From Vallitalea okinawensis (GTDB lineage: Bacteria > Bacillota > Clostridia > Lachnospirales > PQDH01): a stretch of DNA of 50,260 nt. Positions 33,873-43,998 of this stretch are shown piece by piece; position 1 is the first letter of the stretch, and each line of letters opens with the position of its first letter. The notes below the pieces were generated by a model. The model was not told where the DNA came from. It did no database searches and was given only the letters and a program-made list of their open reading frames with translations. Location: positions 2,043 through 52,302 of the forward strand of contig NZ_KZ672986.1 of the NCBI RefSeq assembly GCF_002964605.1, given 5' to 3'. The translations under genes were made by a program, and so were the position numbers.

Positions 33873-33947
33873 TGAACAATTGTGCAAAAGATATATGTGA
33901 AGCAATAGCTTGTTCATATTGTGAGAATAAGTTCAATTAAATATAAA
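33873..33947 (+). promoter_or_regulatory. Two candidate SorC operators and promoter before ulaC
   Basis: TGAACAATTGTGCA (33873-33886) and TGAGAATAAGTTCA (33922-33935) are variants of TGAACA-nn-TGTTCA and differ by one base each from the sites at 31008 and 31041. A possible promoter TTGTGA (33919-33924), 17-nt spacer, TATAAA (33942-33947) overlaps the second site, as expected for a repressor. Confidence 0.5.
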
Positions 33948-33978
33948 TGACTTAATCATAAGGAAAGAGGAATGTTTC

Positions 33979-34422
33979 ATGATTCAAGGGTTTAAGTTAA
34001 CAACAGATTATGTACAATTTTATGATAGTGTAGGCAGTTGGGAAGAAGCTATTCAGCTTGCCGCAAAACCTTTATTAATTGGAGGACAGATAAAACAATC
34101 TTATATTGATGGGATGATAGAATCTGTAAAAGAACATGGACCCTATATTGTTATTGCCCCAAATATAGCAATTCCCCATGCACGACCTGAATTAGGGTCT
34201 GTGGAAATAGGATATAGTGTCACATTACTACAGGAACCAGTATCCTTTACTGATGATGAAGAAAATAAGGCAAGATTATTAATCTCCTTGTCTTGTGTCG
34301 ATGCTGATAGGCATTTGGAGATGCTACAGGCTATTGTTATGGTTTTATCTGATGAAAACAAGCAAGAAGCATTATTTAATGCAATGAATGCAGAAGAAGT
34401 ATTAGAGATATTTAATACTTAG
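33979..34422 (+). CDS. ulaC: PTS ascorbate-type EIIA
   Basis: A 147-residue cytoplasmic EIIA of the mannitol/fructose/ascorbate type. It takes phosphate from HPr and passes it to EIIB. The phospho-acceptor is His67 in IAIPHARPE. The family pattern LLIGGQIKQSYIDGMIES and the C-terminal DRHLEMLQAIVMVLSDE are present. AAAGAGG precedes the ATG. Confidence 0.9.
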   Translation: MIQGFKLTTDYVQFYDSVGSWEEAIQLAAKPLLIGGQIKQSYIDGMIESVKEHGPYIVIAPNIAIPHARPELGSVEIGYSVTLLQEPVSFTDDEENKARLLISLSCVDADRHLEMLQAIVMVLSDENKQEALFNAMNAEEVLEIFNT

Positions 34423-34456
34423 AACATAAATTTATAGTGGAATGGATGGTAGAAAA

Positions 34457-35521
34457 ATGAGTAAAATTAATAATATTACTAGAGAAAGTTGGATTCTTAA
34501 TACTTTCCCGGAATGGGGTAGTTGGCTAAACGAAGAAATTGAGGAAACGCAAGTAGAACCAGGAACATTCGCCATGTGGTGGTTAGGTTGTACAGGAATC
34601 TGGCTAAAGACTGAGAATAATACAAACTTATGTGTAGATCTATGGGTTAAATCTGGTAAGAGAACACATGGTGATGGCTTAATGAGAGAACAACACCAGC
34701 ATCAAAGGATGATTGGGTGTGTGGCATTGCAACCTAATTTAAGAAACGTACCTGTGGTAATCGATCCATTTAAAATAAAAGAAATTGATGCTGTCTTAGC
34801 TACCCACGATCATGGGGATCACATTGACGAAAATGTAGCAGCTGCAGTATGTCAAAATACGGATAATACAATTAAGTTCATAGGTCCTAAGGCATGTGTT
34901 GAATTATGGAGAAGTTGGGGTGTTCCAGAAGAGCGTCTTGTTACTCTTTCACCAGGGGAAAGCTACAAAGTTAAAGATACAGAAATTGTTGCACTTGAGT
35001 CTTTTGATAGAACTGAACTGGTTACAGCACCTGCTGGGAAGACACTGAAAAATCAAATGCCACAAGAGATGGATGACCTAGCTCTCAATTATTTATTCAA
35101 AACTCCAGGTGGTACTTTATATCATAGTGGGGATTCCCATTATTCCAACTACTTTGCTAAACATGGTAACGAACATGAAATAGACGTAGCTTTAGGCTCA
35201 TTTGGAGAGAACCCTAGAGGAATGACAGATAAGTTAACAGCTGAAGGTATTCTTAGAATGGCTGAATGTCTCAGAACAAAGGTTGTTATCCCAATTCATC
35301 ATGATATTTGGACCAATTTTATGGCTGATCCTAATGAGATAATGACTCTATGGAATATGAAAAAAGACCGTTTGAAATATGGATTTAAACCTTTTATATG
35401 GCAAGTAGGTGGCAAGTTTACATGGCCAGATGATAAAGATGACATGGTATATATGTATAATCGAGGATTCCACGATGCATTTACCATTGAACCAGATCTA
35501 CCTTTTAAATCATTGTTGTAG
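34457..35521 (+). CDS. ulaG: Probable L-ascorbate-6-phosphate lactonase
   Basis: A 354-residue metallo-beta-lactamase-fold hydrolase that opens the lactone ring of ascorbate 6-phosphate to 3-keto-L-gulonate 6-phosphate. It closely follows the E. coli UlaG sequence: [20 protein letters not shown] at the start, [15 protein letters not shown], the metal-binding THDHGDHID near residue 115, [11 protein letters not shown] and PIHHDIW. I start at 34457 (MSKINN), because this gives the same 354-residue length and N-terminus as UlaG; an in-frame ATG at 34442 would add 5 residues. No UlaD-type keto-gulonate decarboxylase is in the window. Confidence 0.9.
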   Translation: MSKINNITRESWILNTFPEWGSWLNEEIEETQVEPGTFAMWWLGCTGIWLKTENNTNLCVDLWVKSGKRTHGDGLMREQHQHQRMIGCVALQPNLRNVPVVIDPFKIKEIDAVLATHDHGDHIDENVAAAVCQNTDNTIKFIGPKACVELWRSWGVPEERLVTLSPGESYKVKDTEIVALESFDRTELVTAPAGKTLKNQMPQEMDDLALNYLFKTPGGTLYHSGDSHYSNYFAKHGNEHEIDVALGSFGENPRGMTDKLTAEGILRMAECLRTKVVIPIHHDIWTNFMADPNEIMTLWNMKKDRLKYGFKPFIWQVGGKFTWPDDKDDMVYMYNRGFHDAFTIEPDLPFKSLL

Positions 35522-35562
35522 TCATGTATAGTATTTGAATTCAAAAAAATGGAGGAATTAAT

Positions 35563-35841
35563 ATGTTAAAAGTATTAGCTGCATGTGGAAATGGAATGGG
35601 TTCAAGTTTAATTATAAAAATGAAAATTGAGAAGGTCCTTAAAGAAATGGGTTATGATTGTGAAGTGCATCATGCTAGTGTTGGGCAAGCAAAATCAGAT
35701 GCTAGAAACTTTGATTTAGTGTTAGTATCCCAAGTTTTTGTTAAGGAGTTTTCCAATGCCGGTAATGCAAAGGTTGTTGGCTTGGTTAATCTATTATCTG
35801 AACAAGAAATCAAAGAAAAAGTTGAATCAGCTCTTAGCTGA
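35563..35841 (+). CDS. ulaB: PTS ascorbate-type EIIB
   Basis: A 92-residue cytoplasmic phosphocarrier. The phospho-cysteine is Cys8 in the P-loop LAACGNGMGSSL. It receives phosphate from EIIA and gives it to the substrate in EIIC. ATGGAGG precedes the ATG. EIIB lies after ulaG rather than beside EIIA and EIIC, an order that differs from the compact E. coli ulaABC arrangement. Confidence 0.9.
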   Translation: MLKVLAACGNGMGSSLIIKMKIEKVLKEMGYDCEVHHASVGQAKSDARNFDLVLVSQVFVKEFSNAGNAKVVGLVNLLSEQEIKEKVESALS

Positions 35842-35864
35842 TTGATGGGAATAGAGGAACGATT

Positions 35865-36731
35865 ATGTATAAATTATGTGACAATCCATTAGGCATCTAT
35901 GAGAAAGCTATTCCTAACAAATTTGACTGGGCTACAAAGATTAAAATTGCCAAAGCAGCAGGTTTTGAATTTATCGAAATGTCCATTGATGAATCAGATG
36001 AGAGGCTTTACCGATTAGAGTGGAGTAAAGAGAAACGGTTGTATATTAAAGAACAGCTTCACAAAAAAGATATGTATATTAACTCCATCTGTTTAAGTGC
36101 ACATCGCAAATATCCATTTGGGAGTAAGGATGAGAAAGTACGTCAAAAAGCTTATGTTATTATGGACAAAGCCATTGAACTGGCAAAAGATTTAGGGGTT
36201 AGAAATATTCAGTTAGCAGGTTATGATGTTTACTATGAAGAGTCTGATGAAACAACTAAGAAGTATTTTCTAGAAGGGCTTCAATATGCTACAAAGAAAG
36301 CAGCCAGTGCTAATATTATGCTATCTATCGAGATAATGGATACACCATTTATAGGTACTATTACGAGATGTTTAGAATATATAGAGATGATTAATTCACC
36401 TTGGTTACAGATTTATGCAGATGTAGGTAATTTAAGCCAGTGGACTAGTGACCCTTTCATAGAACTTGAAAAGGGAATTCATCATATTATTGCAATTCAT
36501 CTTAAAGATACAAAACCGGGACAGTTTAAATGTGTACCATTTGGTGAAGGAACGGTGGACTTTGTCAGAGTTTTTAATAAGCTCAGTGAACTAGATTTTA
36601 AAGGTCCTTTCTTAATTGAGATGTGGGCAGATAATACAAAAGATATTACTTTTGAGGAGAGCGTTGCTTATATAGAGGATGCAAAGAATCATTTAATAGA
36701 AAAGGCAGGTGAGTTGTTTAATGTTGGATAA
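35865..36731 (+). CDS. ulaE: L-xylulose-5-phosphate 3-epimerase
   Basis: A 288-residue TIM-barrel enzyme of the UlaE/SgaU family that converts L-xylulose 5-phosphate to L-ribulose 5-phosphate. Motifs are [65 protein letters not shown], and [22 protein letters not shown] near the end (quoted in part: KDTKPGQFK). GAGGAACG precedes the ATG. Its end overlaps ulaF by 11 nt. Confidence 0.93.
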   Translation: MYKLCDNPLGIYEKAIPNKFDWATKIKIAKAAGFEFIEMSIDESDERLYRLEWSKEKRLYIKEQLHKKDMYINSICLSAHRKYPFGSKDEKVRQKAYVIMDKAIELAKDLGVRNIQLAGYDVYYEESDETTKKYFLEGLQYATKKAASANIMLSIEIMDTPFIGTITRCLEYIEMINSPWLQIYADVGNLSQWTSDPFIELEKGIHHIIAIHLKDTKPGQFKCVPFGEGTVDFVRVFNKLSELDFKGPFLIEMWADNTKDITFEESVAYIEDAKNHLIEKAGELFNVG

Positions 36732-37425
36732 AAGAATTGACCTGTTAAAAGAAGAGGTTTTTGAAGCCAATATGGAGTTGGTGAAACAAGGGTTAGTGAT
36801 TTACACTTGGGGAAATGTAAGTGCTATTGATCGAGAGTCTGGATTAGTGGTCATTAAGCCAAGTGGTGTTAGCTATGAAGAAATGAGTGCAGGAGATATG
36901 GTGGTACTTGATCTTGATGGGAACATTGTCCAAGGAACAAAAAGACCATCCTCAGATACGAAGACCCATTTGGTACTTTATAAGGCTTTTGACACTATTC
37001 AAAGTGTTGTGCATACGCACTCAGAATGGGCAACATGCTGGGCACAAGCTGGCACGGGGATACCTTGTTATGGTACAACACATGCAGATTATTTCTATGG
37101 TCAAGTGATTTGTACAAGAGAACTGACCGATATAGAAATAGAACAAGATTATGAATATAATACAGGATTAGTTATGATTGAAACGCTTCAACAGAACAAT
37201 TTAAACCCTTTAGAGTTACCCGGTATGTTAGTTTCTAATCATGGTCCATTTAGCTGGGGAACAACGCCTAAGGATGCAGTACATAATGCCAAGGTACTTG
37301 ATGAGGTGGCTAAAATGGCTTATCGTACTGAAATAATAAGTAATAGAATAAAGCCTATTAAAGAAACGCTATTAAATAAGCATTATTTGAGAAAACACGG
37401 TAAAAACGCTTATTATGGACAATAA
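36721..37425 (+). CDS. ulaF: L-ribulose-5-phosphate 4-epimerase
   Basis: A 234-residue class II aldolase-fold enzyme that converts L-ribulose 5-phosphate to D-xylulose 5-phosphate, which enters the pentose phosphate pathway. Zinc ligands are visible in HTHSEWAT and THADYF, with [15 protein letters not shown] and the C-terminal [12 protein letters not shown] start at ATG 36721, which gives the UlaF-like N-terminus; a GTG at 36709 in the same frame is possible. The start lies inside the end of ulaE, so translation is coupled. Confidence 0.93.
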   Translation: MLDKRIDLLKEEVFEANMELVKQGLVIYTWGNVSAIDRESGLVVIKPSGVSYEEMSAGDMVVLDLDGNIVQGTKRPSSDTKTHLVLYKAFDTIQSVVHTHSEWATCWAQAGTGIPCYGTTHADYFYGQVICTRELTDIEIEQDYEYNTGLVMIETLQQNNLNPLELPGMLVSNHGPFSWGTTPKDAVHNAKVLDEVAKMAYRTEIISNRIKPIKETLLNKHYLRKHGKNAYYGQ

Positions 37426-37496
37426 ATTAAATAGATCACAACAACCATATATGAAGTGTTAATGTAAAATAATCTAGAAAGAAAGAAGGTGATAAA

Positions 37497-38474
37497 ATGC
37501 TCAATAAAGAAGAATATCAACTTATTATTGATGCATCTGTTCTTTATTATCTTGAAGGAAAGACACAGAGTCAAATAGCTAAAGAACTTTATTTATCAAG
37601 ACCTAAGGTATCTAGGTTATTAAAAAAAGCGAGAGATTTACAGATCGTTAATATAACCATCAATTATCAAAACGGTGAGTTTGAAAAACTCCAAAGTGAA
37701 GTTAGACGGTCTTTCAATGTACCTCATGTGGTTATATCTAAGACATTATCCAATCGTGAGAATACATTGGATGAGGTGTGTAAAGCAGCAGCGAAGGAAT
37801 TGAGTATGGCTCTTAGAGACGATATGACTCTTGGAATATCTTGGGGAAAACATGTGCGTACTACAGCTAAACACATGAAACCGAAATCCTTTTCAAATAT
37901 GAGGATTGTAGAATTATTCGGTGCCATTAGTTATGATATCGATGTGAATGATATGTTGAGTATAGGACGTTCATTATCGAGTAAACTTAAAGGGAAATTG
38001 TATCCACTACCCTCTCCCATCTATATTAATGATCCAATAGCCAGAGAAGCTATTATCAATACGCCCGTCATTAAAGACACTTTATCAATGATTGAGAACT
38101 GCGATTTAATTGTTACTGGCATAGGTTCCATTCAAGATGGGGAATCAAAACTTGATAATACGTTACAGACTTTATGGGATAATTACGTGGAGTCTAATAT
38201 TAAAGAAAAGATAGTTCAGCAAGGGGGAACAGGCTTCTTGCTAGCGCATTTCTTTGATAAGAATGGGAATTTCTTAGATATGGATATCAACAGAAATGTA
38301 GTTGGAATTAAAACACAAACTATTAAAGAGAAAAAAATCATAGCTATTGCCTCTGGACGTAAGAAAGCTAAAGCTATCTATAGTGTTCTTAAAGGTGGTT
38401 TTATTCATACCTTAGTATCTGATGAGGAAACCTTAAAGGATGTTATGGAACTCTATAATGAAGAGAGGAAATAG
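37497..38474 (+). CDS. SorC-family sugar-responsive transcriptional regulator
   Basis: A 325-residue regulator with an N-terminal helix-turn-helix at about 14-50 (GKTQSQIAKELYLSRPKVSR) and a sugar-phosphate-binding domain (LGISWGKHVRTT, GIGSIQDG, GVNAIASGRKKA-like: IAIASGRKKAKAI). SorC-family proteins bind phosphorylated sugars and usually repress or activate the adjacent catabolic operon. It lies between the ula enzymes and the PTS general genes and most likely controls both, through the four palindromes at 31008-31054 and 33873-33935. AGAAGGTG precedes the ATG. Confidence 0.85.
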   Translation: MLNKEEYQLIIDASVLYYLEGKTQSQIAKELYLSRPKVSRLLKKARDLQIVNITINYQNGEFEKLQSEVRRSFNVPHVVISKTLSNRENTLDEVCKAAAKELSMALRDDMTLGISWGKHVRTTAKHMKPKSFSNMRIVELFGAISYDIDVNDMLSIGRSLSSKLKGKLYPLPSPIYINDPIAREAIINTPVIKDTLSMIENCDLIVTGIGSIQDGESKLDNTLQTLWDNYVESNIKEKIVQQGGTGFLLAHFFDKNGNFLDMDINRNVVGIKTQTIKEKKIIAIASGRKKAKAIYSVLKGGFIHTLVSDEETLKDVMELYNEERK

Positions 38475-38483
38475 GGAGGAATT

Positions 38484-40208
38484 ATGAAGATCATTAATGG
38501 TATTGGCGCAAGCGAGGGTATCCAAATAGGAAAGATTTATAAATACGAAGTTACTGAGTTATCTATTATTAAAAAAGATATTATTGATATTGATAAAGAG
38601 TTGGCAAAATTAGAGGTCAGCTTAGATAAAAGTATGAATGAGATTGAGGTAATTAGATGTAATACTTTAGAAAACATGGGAGAAGATGCAGCTGCGATCT
38701 TTAGTGCTCATCTAGAGATACTTAAAGATCCAGAACTCATTGATGGTATAAAAAATCTGATAGTAGCAGACAAAGTTAATGCAGAATATGCTGTAGATAC
38801 CATTACGAAGCAATTCCTTTCAATATTTGAAGCTATGGATAATGAGTATATAAGAGAACGTGCTGCTGATATTAAAGATGTTGCTAAAAGGATGATTGAA
38901 CATATACTAGGTGTACAGTCTCAGGGCTTAGATAGTCTTTTTGAACCTGTTATTATACTTGCTAAAGATTTAACACCATCTGATACAGCTAGTCTTAATA
39001 AACATTACGTCATGGGATTTATAACAGAAATAGGTGGACGAACCAGTCATAGTGCTATAATGGCTAGAACAATGCAGATACCAGCAGTAACAGGTGCTTC
39101 TAATGTTTATGAGGAATTAGAGACAGGTGATAGGGTTATCCTTAATGGTATCACAGGTGAAATCATTCTTCATCCAACAGAAGATGCTATTCATTCTTAT
39201 AAAGAGCGCGTACAGCAGTTTATTGAAGATAAAAAGAAGTTACAAGAGTTTAAGAACTTTAAGAGTAAGACGAGAGATGGTATTTCTTTTGATATTGCTG
39301 CTAATATTGGATGCCCTGAAGATATTGATCAAGTCTTAGAAGTTGGAGCAGATGGCATTGGACTATTTAGAACAGAATTTTTATACATGGGCCGGGAAAA
39401 GTTCCCTACAGAAGAAGAACAGTTTTCAGCCTATAAAACAGTATTAGAAAAAATGGAACAGCGTCCAGTGGTCATTCGTACTTTAGATATTGGTGGAGAT
39501 AAAGAATTAGATTATTATCAAATGCCAAAAGAGTTGAATCCCTTCTTAGGGAATAGAGCCATTCGTCTTTGCTTAAATGAACCAGAAATATTCAAAGTCC
39601 AGATCAGAGCATTATTACGAGCTAGTGTTTATGGTAATTTACATATCATGCTTCCAATGATAGCCACAATCGATGAGTTCCGTAGTGTTCGTAATGAGAT
39701 TCACAAGATAGAAAAAGAGCTGATTAGTGAAGGGGTTCAAGTTAATCCGGAATATAAATTAGGGATTATGATAGAAATTCCTTCAGCAGCACTTTCAGCA
39801 TCAGTTTTTGCTAAAGAAGTGGACTTTTTCTCAATTGGTACCAACGATCTTATTCAATATACATTTGCTGCAGACAGAATGAATGAAAAGGTATCATATC
39901 TATATCAACCCTTTCACCCATCACTACTTCGATTAGTTAACATGGTAGTAGATGCAGCTCATAAAGAAAAGAAATGGGTTGGCATGTGCGGTGAAATGGG
40001 TGGCGATACAAAAGCTCTACCGTTATTACTTGGACTGGAGCTGGATGAAATTAGTATGAGCGCTCCTACGGTTTTAAAAGTACGTTCATTGGCTTCCAAA
40101 ATATCAAAAATTGATGCTAAGGTATTACTTGAAGAATCGCTCATGAAAGAAAATCAGGAACAAGTCCTAGAATTGGTTGAAGATTTTCTGACTAATATTG
40201 AAGATTAA
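38484..40208 (+). CDS. ptsI: PTS Enzyme I (phosphoenolpyruvate-protein phosphotransferase)
   Basis: A 574-residue cytoplasmic enzyme that moves phosphate from PEP to HPr. The phospho-acceptor is His189 in TEIGGRTSHSAIMAR. The PEP-binding half has GIGLFRTEFLYM, RTLDIGGDK, MLPMI and the catalytic Cys in GMCGEMGGD. The length is that of an ordinary complete Enzyme I. It begins 9 nt after the SorC regulator gene, with GGGAGG before the ATG. A general PTS enzyme inside a substrate-specific island is uncommon; it could be the only copy in the genome or a dedicated second one. Confidence 0.95.
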   Translation: MKIINGIGASEGIQIGKIYKYEVTELSIIKKDIIDIDKELAKLEVSLDKSMNEIEVIRCNTLENMGEDAAAIFSAHLEILKDPELIDGIKNLIVADKVNAEYAVDTITKQFLSIFEAMDNEYIRERAADIKDVAKRMIEHILGVQSQGLDSLFEPVIILAKDLTPSDTASLNKHYVMGFITEIGGRTSHSAIMARTMQIPAVTGASNVYEELETGDRVILNGITGEIILHPTEDAIHSYKERVQQFIEDKKKLQEFKNFKSKTRDGISFDIAANIGCPEDIDQVLEVGADGIGLFRTEFLYMGREKFPTEEEQFSAYKTVLEKMEQRPVVIRTLDIGGDKELDYYQMPKELNPFLGNRAIRLCLNEPEIFKVQIRALLRASVYGNLHIMLPMIATIDEFRSVRNEIHKIEKELISEGVQVNPEYKLGIMIEIPSAALSASVFAKEVDFFSIGTNDLIQYTFAADRMNEKVSYLYQPFHPSLLRLVNMVVDAAHKEKKWVGMCGEMGGDTKALPLLLGLELDEISMSAPTVLKVRSLASKISKIDAKVLLEESLMKENQEQVLELVEDFLTNIED

Positions 40209-40230
40209 TGGAAAGGGATGATTAGTTAGT

Positions 40231-40491
40231 ATGGTAAAACAAACAGTTGAAGTAACAAACCCTACAGGTTTACATGCAAGACCTGCAGCAGATTTTATAA
40301 AAATCGCATCAAGTCTTCCTTGCGACGTAAGTATTGAGAAGAATGGTAAAGAAGTGAATGCCAAAAGTATACTTGGACTTTTAGCTTTAGCAATAGCTAA
40401 AGGAGATTGTATAGATATTATTACTGATGGTGAAGGTGAGCAAGATGGGTTAAAAAAGTTAGTTGATTTTGTTAAAAACATAAAAGAATAG
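40231..40491 (+). CDS. ptsH: PTS phosphocarrier protein HPr
   Basis: An 86-residue phosphocarrier. His15 in TGLHARPAA takes phosphate from Enzyme I, and Ser46 in NAKSILGLLAL is the site used by HPr kinase in Gram-positive carbon control. It follows ptsI by 22 nt, the reverse of the common ptsH-ptsI order, and precedes a strong terminator. It has a Cys at residue 31. Confidence 0.95.
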   Translation: MVKQTVEVTNPTGLHARPAADFIKIASSLPCDVSIEKNGKEVNAKSILGLLALAIAKGDCIDIITDGEGEQDGLKKLVDFVKNIKE

Positions 40492-40503
40492 ATTTAAATT
40501 TAT

Positions 40504-40538
40504 AAAACTCCTTAAGATATTTTAAAAGGAGTTTTTTT
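40504..40538 (+). terminator. Rho-independent terminator of the ula-pts operon
   Basis: AAAACTCCTT pairs with AAGGAGTTTT around a 12-nt AT-rich loop, ending in a T-run to 40538. Confidence 0.9.
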
Positions 40539-40539
40539 C

Positions 40540-40568
40540 TTTATTCTATTTTTCTACAATGTTATAAT
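40540..40568 (+). promoter_or_regulatory. Extended -10 promoter of the second two-component system
   Basis: TG-T-TATAAT at 40560-40568 is a perfect extended -10. The -35 region (TTTATT at 40540) is weak. Transcription would start about 40575, 48 nt before the kinase ATG. Confidence 0.5.
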
Positions 40569-40622
40569 AGTCTTAAAATATTTTGAAAATATGTAAGTAA
40601 GACTACTATAAGGAGTAAATCT

Positions 40623-42401
40623 ATGAAAAAAAGATTCTTTAGCCTGGAACATAAAGTACTCATTTGCTTTATACTGTTATCCATTGTACCAATCATATTG
40701 ACAAGCTATATGGTTTATAAACAAGTATCTGTCATATTAAAAGAGAATATAGCTGAATCCAACTTAAGTACTGTCCAGCAAATAGGTTCAATGATGGAAC
40801 ATGTGGTTTCAGATGTGAACAAAGTTTCCTTACATATTATATATAATGAAGCAGTGAGGCAATTATTAATGATGCCTTCTGATACGTCCCATAAAGATAT
40901 ATCACAACTAAATAATGAAATATATGAGCAATTATTGTTTCATATTAGCTCAACAGAGTATATTGATTCCATGTATATAGAAGGGGATAATGGATTATCA
41001 TTTACTATCAATGGAACTGGGTTAGTCATATCCATTAATGAGGAGCTGCAAAAACGTGCTATAGAAAAAAATGGAGGAAGTATTTGGGTTTACGAAGAAT
41101 TAGAAACAGTCAATGTTCAGAGAAAAAACGTACCAGTATATTCTCAAGTCAGGTTAATTAATGACTATCTTAATATAGAACCATTAGGCATACTACGGGT
41201 TAATGTAAAAGAAGAGAATATTGCTAAAATTTATGAAAAAGATATCAATGGTAAGAAAGGGAGCTATTATATCATTGATTCCAATCAAAATATTATTTCC
41301 TCATCTGACAAAAAGATGTTAAACAGTAAGATCAATAAAAGTCTACTACAAGGAATAAATCAAGAAGAACAATTCTGGTATTATGAAACCGTCATGGAAA
41401 ATAAACAATTTTTAGTGACGTATTATTACATGCAAGATTTAGATTGGTATTTGATCAATTTAATACCCATCGAGGATATTTTATCTGAAATGAACATTAT
41501 ACGTAACATAACCGTTATGATTCTGGTCATTAGTATTATCATTTGCATAATACTCTCAAGGTTAATTTCCTATAAGTTTCTTCATCCATTAAAGGAACTA
41601 AAAAACGTGATGGAAGATGTTGAACAAGAAGATTTCTCTGCTAGACTAACCTTAAAGCGAAATGATGAGATAGGTATCTTAGCCGCTACTTTTAATAAAA
41701 TGTCTAAAAGATTAGAAGAATTACTCACTCAAGTTTATTATGCTAAGATTATGCAAAAGGAAGCAGAACTGAAGGCTTTAGAAGCCCAAATTAATCCACA
41801 TTTTCTATATAACACATTGGATGTGATCTATTGGAAGTGTAGAATGGAAAAAGCTCATGAATCTGAACGGTTAATTATTGCGTTATCAAAATTATTTCGA
41901 TTGACTCTAAATAAAGGGAATGAATTTACTACACTTGGTAAGGAGTTAGATCATCTAAAAAGTTATATGACCATACAGCAGGTTAAATATGAAGATGATG
42001 TTACATTTAGTATCAATGTTGATGATGATATTCTCGATTGTAAAGTCATTAAGTTAGTTTTACAACCTATAGTAGAAAATGCTTTAATTCATGGTGTAGG
42101 CAAGAGGGTGGAGGAAGGAAATATTTGGGTTAAAATCATCAAACAACAGGAGGATCTTGTGTATATTATCAAGGATGATGGTATTGGAATAGACCAACAT
42201 ATTATCGATGAAATTTTATATAAGAAAGAAAATAGTCAAGGTTATGGCATGAAAAATGTTAATGAACGAATAAGATTGCATTTTGGAGAAGGTTATGGGA
42301 TTGATTTCTTTTCAGAGGAGGGAAAAGGAGTTACTGTTCTTGTAAAGCAACCTTTTATTAGAGGGGATGGGTTATTGAATGATCAAAATGTTAGTAGCTG
42401 A
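40623..42401 (+). CDS. LytS/YesM-type sensor histidine kinase
   Basis: A 592-residue membrane kinase. A membrane segment near 12-32, an extracellular sensor of about 240 residues, a second membrane segment near 295-315, a HAMP linker (YKFLHPLKELKNVMEDVEQE) and a kinase core with His393 in NPHFLYNTLD, N-box QPIVENALIHG and ATP loops DDGIGID and GYGMKNVNERI. It overlaps the response regulator gene by 23 nt, so the pair is translationally coupled. Gene order (kinase first) differs from the first system (regulator first). The downstream ABC transporter and beta-mannosidase are the probable targets. Confidence 0.92.
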   Translation: MKKRFFSLEHKVLICFILLSIVPIILTSYMVYKQVSVILKENIAESNLSTVQQIGSMMEHVVSDVNKVSLHIIYNEAVRQLLMMPSDTSHKDISQLNNEIYEQLLFHISSTEYIDSMYIEGDNGLSFTINGTGLVISINEELQKRAIEKNGGSIWVYEELETVNVQRKNVPVYSQVRLINDYLNIEPLGILRVNVKEENIAKIYEKDINGKKGSYYIIDSNQNIISSSDKKMLNSKINKSLLQGINQEEQFWYYETVMENKQFLVTYYYMQDLDWYLINLIPIEDILSEMNIIRNITVMILVISIIICIILSRLISYKFLHPLKELKNVMEDVEQEDFSARLTLKRNDEIGILAATFNKMSKRLEELLTQVYYAKIMQKEAELKALEAQINPHFLYNTLDVIYWKCRMEKAHESERLIIALSKLFRLTLNKGNEFTTLGKELDHLKSYMTIQQVKYEDDVTFSINVDDDILDCKVIKLVLQPIVENALIHGVGKRVEEGNIWVKIIKQQEDLVYIIKDDGIGIDQHIIDEILYKKENSQGYGMKNVNERIRLHFGEGYGIDFFSEEGKGVTVLVKQPFIRGDGLLNDQNVSS

Positions 42402-43980
42402 TGATGAAAAGGTCATAAGGAAAGGAATTAAAGATTCTATTGATTGGTATCAGTATGGTATTGAAATTGTTGCTGAAGCATCAAACGGGGAAGAGGCACT
42501 AGAGAAGACTAAGCAATATGAACCAGATATAGCTGTTATTGATATTAAAATGCCAATGATGGATGGATTAGAGTGTACTAAAAAAATAAAGACGCATTTT
42601 CCAAACACTAAAGTCATTATTCTCACAGGCTATGATAAATTTGAGTATGCAAAACAAGCTATTAAATACCAAGTAGAAGATTTTTTATTAAAGCCTATAG
42701 GGGCTGATGAACTGATTCATACTGTAACCAATCTTAAAGATCAAATTGAAAAGGAAAGAAAAAGTAAAGAGCAACAAAGGTTAAATCATCATTTAATTTA
42801 TGAGAATCTCTCTATTTTGCAGGTTCAATTTTTAAATGAAATTATTAATAAGCAAATGACTGATGTAAAAAACATCATGACAAAAAGTGAACAGTTAAAA
42901 TTAAACTTCAATGGACCTTGGTATCAGGTATTCATTTTAGAGATAGATAATTATTATTTTATGTTAGATGAATTACCCGTTTCTGAAAAGAATACTATCA
43001 CTCAAGATATGATGACCATCATTCAAGAAATATTAGATGATTATGTGGAGGGGACTATCTTTTCCAATAACTCTAATTATATTATTGGAGTAATCAACAT
43101 TAAACAATCACAAATGGATATCTTTGATGTATGCGAGGAAATAAAGGATACGCTATTTAATAGCTTTAAGATATCGGTTACAATTGGAGTAGGGAAAAAG
43201 TACAATAAAGTTACATTAATGGATCAAAGCTATAATGAAGCTTTTACTGCATTAAGAAAAAAAGCTTATATAGGCAAAGGGAAAATTATTCAGTTTTCAA
43301 ATGACGATACAGCTATAGAAGGTTTTTTCTTAATTGAAGAAAGAAATGATTATGATAAGAAGATGATTGAGCATGTGAAATCATTAGAGGATGAAGGTAT
43401 AAATGAGACCATCGATCTCCTTATCAAAGATTGTATTTATAGAAAACTAGATTATAATACAATAAAAAGTATGTGTTTAAGAATTATCTATTTAGGACTA
43501 AACTTGCTTGAAGAGATGGAACTTAATTACGATCAATTAACCTTAAAAGATCCTTTTATGGAGATTAATAAGTTAGAAACAGTATATGACCTAAAGAAAT
43601 GGATGAAGGAAGTTTTTGAAGCAATCATTCAATTTATTAAAGAGAATAGAAAGAATACGTATAATACAATCGTTACAGTTGCTATTGATTATATGAATCA
43701 ACATTATAATGAAAATATTACTCTGGAAACATTAGCTAATATTGTTTATGTCACACCTAATTATTTTAGTCGAGTATTCAAAGAAGAAACAGGAGAAAAT
43801 TATAAAGAGTATTTAACAAAATACCGGGTGGAACAAGCCAAGCATTTATTAAAGGATGTTAGATATAAAACTTATGAGGTAGCTGAGATGGTTGGCTATA
43901 GTAATTATCGTTACTTTACCCACAATTTTAAGAAATATGAAGGCTGTACACCAAGAGAATTCAAGAAAAAAAGTGTATAA
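42379..43980 (+). CDS. YesN/AraC-type response regulator
   Basis: A 533-residue regulator with a receiver domain (Asp55 in IDIKMPMMDG, Thr and Lys at LTGYD and LKP), a long middle region and a C-terminal AraC domain (VTPNYFSRVFKEETGENYKEYL and YSNYRYFTHNFKKYEGCTPREF, partly quoted). It shares the overall plan and many words with the regulator at 265, so the two systems are paralogous. The ATG lies within the kinase gene. A long palindrome at 43999 follows the stop codon and may be a binding site of this protein. Confidence 0.92.
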   Translation: MIKMLVADDEKVIRKGIKDSIDWYQYGIEIVAEASNGEEALEKTKQYEPDIAVIDIKMPMMDGLECTKKIKTHFPNTKVIILTGYDKFEYAKQAIKYQVEDFLLKPIGADELIHTVTNLKDQIEKERKSKEQQRLNHHLIYENLSILQVQFLNEIINKQMTDVKNIMTKSEQLKLNFNGPWYQVFILEIDNYYFMLDELPVSEKNTITQDMMTIIQEILDDYVEGTIFSNNSNYIIGVINIKQSQMDIFDVCEEIKDTLFNSFKISVTIGVGKKYNKVTLMDQSYNEAFTALRKKAYIGKGKIIQFSNDDTAIEGFFLIEERNDYDKKMIEHVKSLEDEGINETIDLLIKDCIYRKLDYNTIKSMCLRIIYLGLNLLEEMELNYDQLTLKDPFMEINKLETVYDLKKWMKEVFEAIIQFIKENRKNTYNTIVTVAIDYMNQHYNENITLETLANIVYVTPNYFSRVFKEETGENYKEYLTKYRVEQAKHLLKDVRYKTYEVAEMVGYSNYRYFTHNFKKYEGCTPREFKKKSV

Positions 43981-43998
43981 ACAACAAGTTATATTTAC

